DNA of 7,143 nt from Balneolales bacterium (lineage in GTDB: Bacteria; Bacteroidota; Rhodothermia; Balneolales; Natronogracilivirgulaceae). The stretch lies in the NCBI GenBank assembly GCA_007131625.1, contig SLQC01000401.1, forward strand, positions 1-7,143, written 5' to 3'. The notes under the pieces were generated by a model that worked only from the letters and a program-made list of their open reading frames with translations, had not been told where the DNA came from and searched no databases. The translations under genes and the position numbers were made by a program. This document shows, in pieces, positions 6,862 through 7,143 of this stretch (positions within the stretch are counted from its first letter, which is position 1; every line of letters begins with the position of its first letter).

Positions 6862-7143
6862 TCAAAGCAAAGTTGTCACCAAGTAATGCGAACTTTCAGT
6901 TGTACTCGAAACCCAGTACGAAAAACGGCAGGCGATGACTATTGAATTCACAAAAAGAACCATGAACAAGAGACAAATAGCGAGCTGTTAAACAATTTTT
7001 TACTGTGATGAATGTTATAGTTTAATTAGGCCTTCCTTACAGGAGCAATAAGTTATTGTAAAACAGTTAAATAACAAGGATTTATTATTGATAATATGCA
7101 GGGATATTTGTATATTTAAAATAAACCCATGCATATGCTACAA
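6862..7143. other. AT-rich intergenic spacer upstream of ppc
   Basis: No credible coding frame lies between the ppc leader and the right edge on either strand. The stretch becomes strongly AT-rich after about 6980. It contains a short palindrome, CAATAA-G-TTATTG (7046-7058), and a plus-strand promoter candidate listed separately. No tRNA, riboswitch or clear terminator could be seen. It probably separates ppc from a divergent gene beyond the window. Confidence 0.6.
7088..7118 (+). promoter_or_regulatory. Candidate Bacteroidota-type promoter reading off the right edge
   Basis: TTG (7088-7090) is separated by 20 bases from TATATTTA (7111-7118). The Bacteroidota primary sigma-factor consensus is TTG, about 19-21 bases, then TAnnTTTG, so spacing and seven of eight bases of the downstream element agree. 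An ATG follows at 7129 and another, in the same frame, at 7135. That leaves little or no leader, so the first gene start may lie beyond the edge. In AT-rich DNA such matches can arise by chance. Confidence 0.35.

Noticed and set aside
6850..6882. Bacteroidota-type promoter for ppc (TTG, 23 bases, TATCTTG, minus strand)
   Set aside because: The spacing is longer than the usual 19-21 bases and the downstream element is imperfect, so it is too weak to list as a feature.

Overview
This window most likely comes from a member of the Bacteroidota or its relatives (Balneolota/Rhodothermota). The evidence is a sulfatase lipoprotein beside an exported beta-helix protein, as in polysaccharide-utilisation loci, AT-rich leaders without a Shine-Dalgarno sequence in that locus, and a long non-proteobacterial type of phosphoenolpyruvate carboxylase. 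The phylum is an inference; no rRNA or other marker gene is present.

Layout. Positions 1-418 (minus strand) hold the first 139 codons of a sulfatase lipoprotein that runs off the left edge. Upstream of it on the same strand, at 542-2194, is a secreted right-handed beta-helix protein of the pectate-lyase superfamily. The two probably form part of an operon for breaking down a sulfated polysaccharide. The right half, 3928-6810 (minus strand), is an apparently intact ppc gene for phosphoenolpyruvate carboxylase, an anaplerotic housekeeping enzyme. It has a strong ribosome-binding site and a perfect inverted repeat just upstream. The last 280 bases are AT-rich spacer and may carry a plus-strand promoter reading off the right edge.

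Between the two loci, about 2200-3920 is a patch of genomic debris. It holds short plus-strand coding remnants that I do not recognise (2410-2724 and 2850-3181) and a decayed minus-strand toxin-antitoxin module. The antitoxin of that module has an in-frame TGA where a Trp codon is expected, and the RelE/ParE-type toxin is reduced to its last 17 or so codons. The patch also holds a stem-loop followed nine bases later by the 5' end of a group II intron. Only about 190 bases of intron domain I survive. A short minus-strand ORF of unknown function lies between the intron fragment and the 3' end of ppc.

I do not see a convincing new multi-gene system. The most useful observations are the decayed toxin-antitoxin pair, the intron fragment with its hairpin target, the uncharacterised beta-helix/sulfatase pair, and the apparent loss of two aspartate-binding residues in the carboxylase.
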